This document shows positions 6,955-7,792 of a DNA stretch of 7,792 nt, in pieces. The first letter of the stretch is position 1. Every line of letters begins with the position of its first letter. The stretch is from CAVWDI01 sp046259385 (GTDB lineage Bacteria > Chloroflexota > Anaerolineae > Anaerolineales > UBA4823): NCBI GenBank assembly GCA_046259385.1, contig JBJYWI010000202.1, forward strand, positions 1-7,792. The letters run 5' to 3'. A program made the translations under genes and the position numbers. The notes under the pieces are model-generated. The model searched no databases. It was not told the DNA's origin and saw only the letters and a program-made list of their open reading frames with translations.

Positions 6955-6978
6955 AATTGAAACTGAATATTAATTCCA

Positions 6979-7063
<85 letters not shown>

Positions 7064-7065
7064 TC

Positions 7066-7123
7066 CGACTGATTGACCCCCTCACAGGTGGCAAAGTATT
7101 TGCAACTTGAGGGGGACAAGTCG
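7066..7123 (+). other. Nested three-tier hairpin after tRNA-Leu
   Basis: Three perfect stems are nested: outer cgact (7066-7070) with agtcg (7119-7123); middle ccccctca (7077-7084) with tgaggggg (7108-7115); inner gcaaa (7091-7095) with tttgc (7099-7103) and a 3-nt loop. Internal loops of 6/3 and 6/4 nt separate them. Only TTT follows the outer stem. It begins 2 nt after the tRNA end, so it could end or trim the tRNA transcript, act as a leader element for the next gene, or be a small structured RNA. I recognise no known RNA family. Confidence 0.5.
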
Positions 7124-7198
7124 TTTAAAGAGCAGTTTCACTTAAATTGGTTAAGCGTTCTTAAACTGAGGACAGTCATCATTTAAATGGGAACATAA

Positions 7199-7564
7199 AT
7201 GAAATACGGGATACTGGCTCTAGGTATAACCATCCTTTCAATGCTGGTTATGGAGTTCAACAGCAGAACAACAGATTTGAATTCGCTCATCGTAGAGAGA
7301 GATCTCGTAAGCACCCAGCTGGCGCAGCGCGAGCAGACTAAAACAGCTCTGGAAGCGCAGATCGCAGTCGCCACATCTGAGGCCGCTGTAGACCGCTGGG
7401 CGCATGAGGATGGTCACATGGTCAAGGAAGGCGAGATCTCGGTTGTTCCTATCTCGTCAGGTCAGGTCCTTCCAACTCCAACTCCCACTCCGCTGCCCCC
7501 TGTGCTGGAAACAGAGACTCCGAATGGCTGGCTTTTATTAATTCTGGGACCAAAAGGTCTCTAG
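7199..7564 (+). CDS. FtsB/DivIC-like septum formation initiator family protein
   Basis: This small bitopic protein of 121 residues has the layout of FtsB/DivIC proteins, which link FtsL and FtsQ/DivIB in the division complex. It has a short cytoplasmic start, one membrane helix (about 3-19), a coiled coil outside the membrane (about 22-62: LNSLIVERDLVSTQLAQREQ and following), then a conserved-looking segment VDRWAHEDGHMVKEGE (64-79) that corresponds to the family's typical post-coil motif, followed by SVVPI. A Thr/Pro tail (PTPTPTP, 92-98) and a hydrophobic end (WLLLILGP) follow. The ATG at 7199 has GGGA (7189-7192) 6 nt upstream. No own promoter is clear, so expression may come from the tRNA-Leu promoter through the hairpin. 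The assignment rests on layout and the post-coil motif; other small coiled-coil membrane proteins remain possible. Confidence 0.75.
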   Translation: MKYGILALGITILSMLVMEFNSRTTDLNSLIVERDLVSTQLAQREQTKTALEAQIAVATSEAAVDRWAHEDGHMVKEGEISVVPISSGQVLPTPTPTPLPPVLETETPNGWLLLILGPKGL

Positions 7565-7570
7565 AACTCC

Positions 7571-7592
7571 GTAAATTCCAGTTTTGATTTAC
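7571..7592 (+). terminator. Weak hairpin after the FtsB/DivIC-like gene
   Basis: gtaaat (7571-7576) and atttac (7587-7592) form a 6-bp stem around a 10-nt loop, 6 nt after the TAG stop. The stem is AT-rich and no T-tract follows, so termination here is uncertain. Confidence 0.25.
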
Positions 7593-7639
7593 TTCAATAT
7601 AGAAAACAAACCGTCTAACGCCACTCCGAACCGGTGAAC

Positions 7640-7668
7640 TTGACGCCAAGAGTTGGGCGTGATAAAAT
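7640..7668 (+). promoter_or_regulatory. Strong promoter of tRNA-fMet
   Basis: TTGACG (7640-7645; 5 of 6) and TAAAAT (7663-7668; 5 of 6) are separated by an ideal 17 bp, the best match to sigma70 consensus in the window. The start near 7675 would give a leader of about 41 nt before the tRNA, to be removed by RNase P. The inverted repeat acgcc/ggcgt (7643-7647, 7656-7660) lies within the -35 end and spacer. Confidence 0.7.
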
Positions 7669-7715
7669 GTACGACCTTGCCGAGAGAGATTATCTTCCGG
7701 GCAGGAAATAAACGA

Positions 7716-7787
7716 TGCGGGGTGGAGCAGTGGCAGCTCGTCGGGCTCATAACCCGAAGGTCCCAAGTTCGAATCTTGGCCCCGCTA
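7716..7787 (+). tRNA. Initiator tRNA-fMet (anticodon CAU)
   Basis: A 72-nt tRNA at the right edge. Initiator identity is shown by three G-C pairs at the bottom of the anticodon stem (GGG 7743-7745 with CCC 7753-7755) next to the loop CTCATAA, by anticodon CAT (7748-7750), by A11-U24 in the D-stem (GAGC 7725-7728, GCTC 7736-7739), and by an unpaired first position. The acceptor pairs GCGGGG (7717-7722) with CCCCGC (7780-7785); the 1-72 position is T7716 against T7786. T-arm ccaag/cttgg (7763-7767, 7775-7779) carries the loop TTCGAAT. Discriminator A7787 is followed by cct, so CCA is not encoded. The D-loop is short (7 nt). Confidence 0.93.
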
Positions 7788-7792
7788 CCTGA

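Noticed and set aside
7547..7560. gacc-aaaa-ggtc hairpin at the end of the FtsB/DivIC-like gene as a terminator
   Set aside because: Only 4 bp plus one wobble, inside the coding sequence, and no T-tract follows.
7449..7766. 105-codon minus-strand frame across the tRNA-fMet gene
   Set aside because: It runs through a well-formed tRNA and the opposite strand of the FtsB/DivIC-like gene.
7717..7786. Alternative reading of the last tRNA with a 7-bp acceptor starting at G7717 (U7-G66), as an elongator tRNA-Met
   Set aside because: That register would take a base from the T-stem; the T-arm, U8, and the initiator GGG/CCC anticodon stem all agree with a start at 7716 and an unpaired 1-72 end.

Overview
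The window looks like a chromosomal housekeeping stretch from a Chloroflexota bacterium, most likely of the Anaerolineae type. This is an inference. It rests on the long Thr-Pro linkers in secreted or membrane proteins (an LCP lipoprotein and an FtsB/DivIC-like protein), on a seven-helix membrane receptor joined to a GAF domain, and on the overall protein style. Base composition looks moderate by eye. I see no insertion sequence, phage gene, CRISPR array or other sign of recent transfer.

Layout from left to right. Positions 1-303 are non-coding and AT-rich; they hold a pair of 11-bp direct repeats spaced exactly 20 bp and a sigma70-type promoter. Positions 304-2802 (+) encode the A subunit of a type IIA DNA topoisomerase (GyrA family). 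A short convergent gap follows. Three genes on the minus strand, read right to left, run from 6864 to 2885: a 7TM-GAF-coiled-coil receptor with no visible output domain (6864-5215), an LCP (LytR-CpsA-Psr) family lipoprotein (5068-3983), and a TIM-barrel GH25-like protein fused to an NTF2/SnoaL-like domain (3979-2885). The last two are only 3 nt apart and are surely one transcription unit. A 114-bp intergenic region carries back-to-back divergent promoters. To its right, on the plus strand, lie tRNA-Leu(CAG), a nested hairpin, an FtsB/DivIC-like septum protein gene, and an initiator tRNA-fMet(CAU) with its own strong promoter at the window edge.

The minus-strand genes fit a cell-envelope theme: LCP proteins attach glycopolymers to peptidoglycan, the TIM-barrel protein resembles muramidase-type hydrolases, and the receptor could sense a membrane or small-molecule signal. 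The FtsB/DivIC-like gene belongs to the division machinery. I do not see a clearly new multi-gene system. The points most worth a second look are the degenerate GyrA-box of the topoisomerase, the U1-U72 end of the initiator tRNA, the receptor lacking an output domain, the signal-less hydrolase-NTF2 fusion next to the LCP gene, and the nested hairpin after tRNA-Leu.
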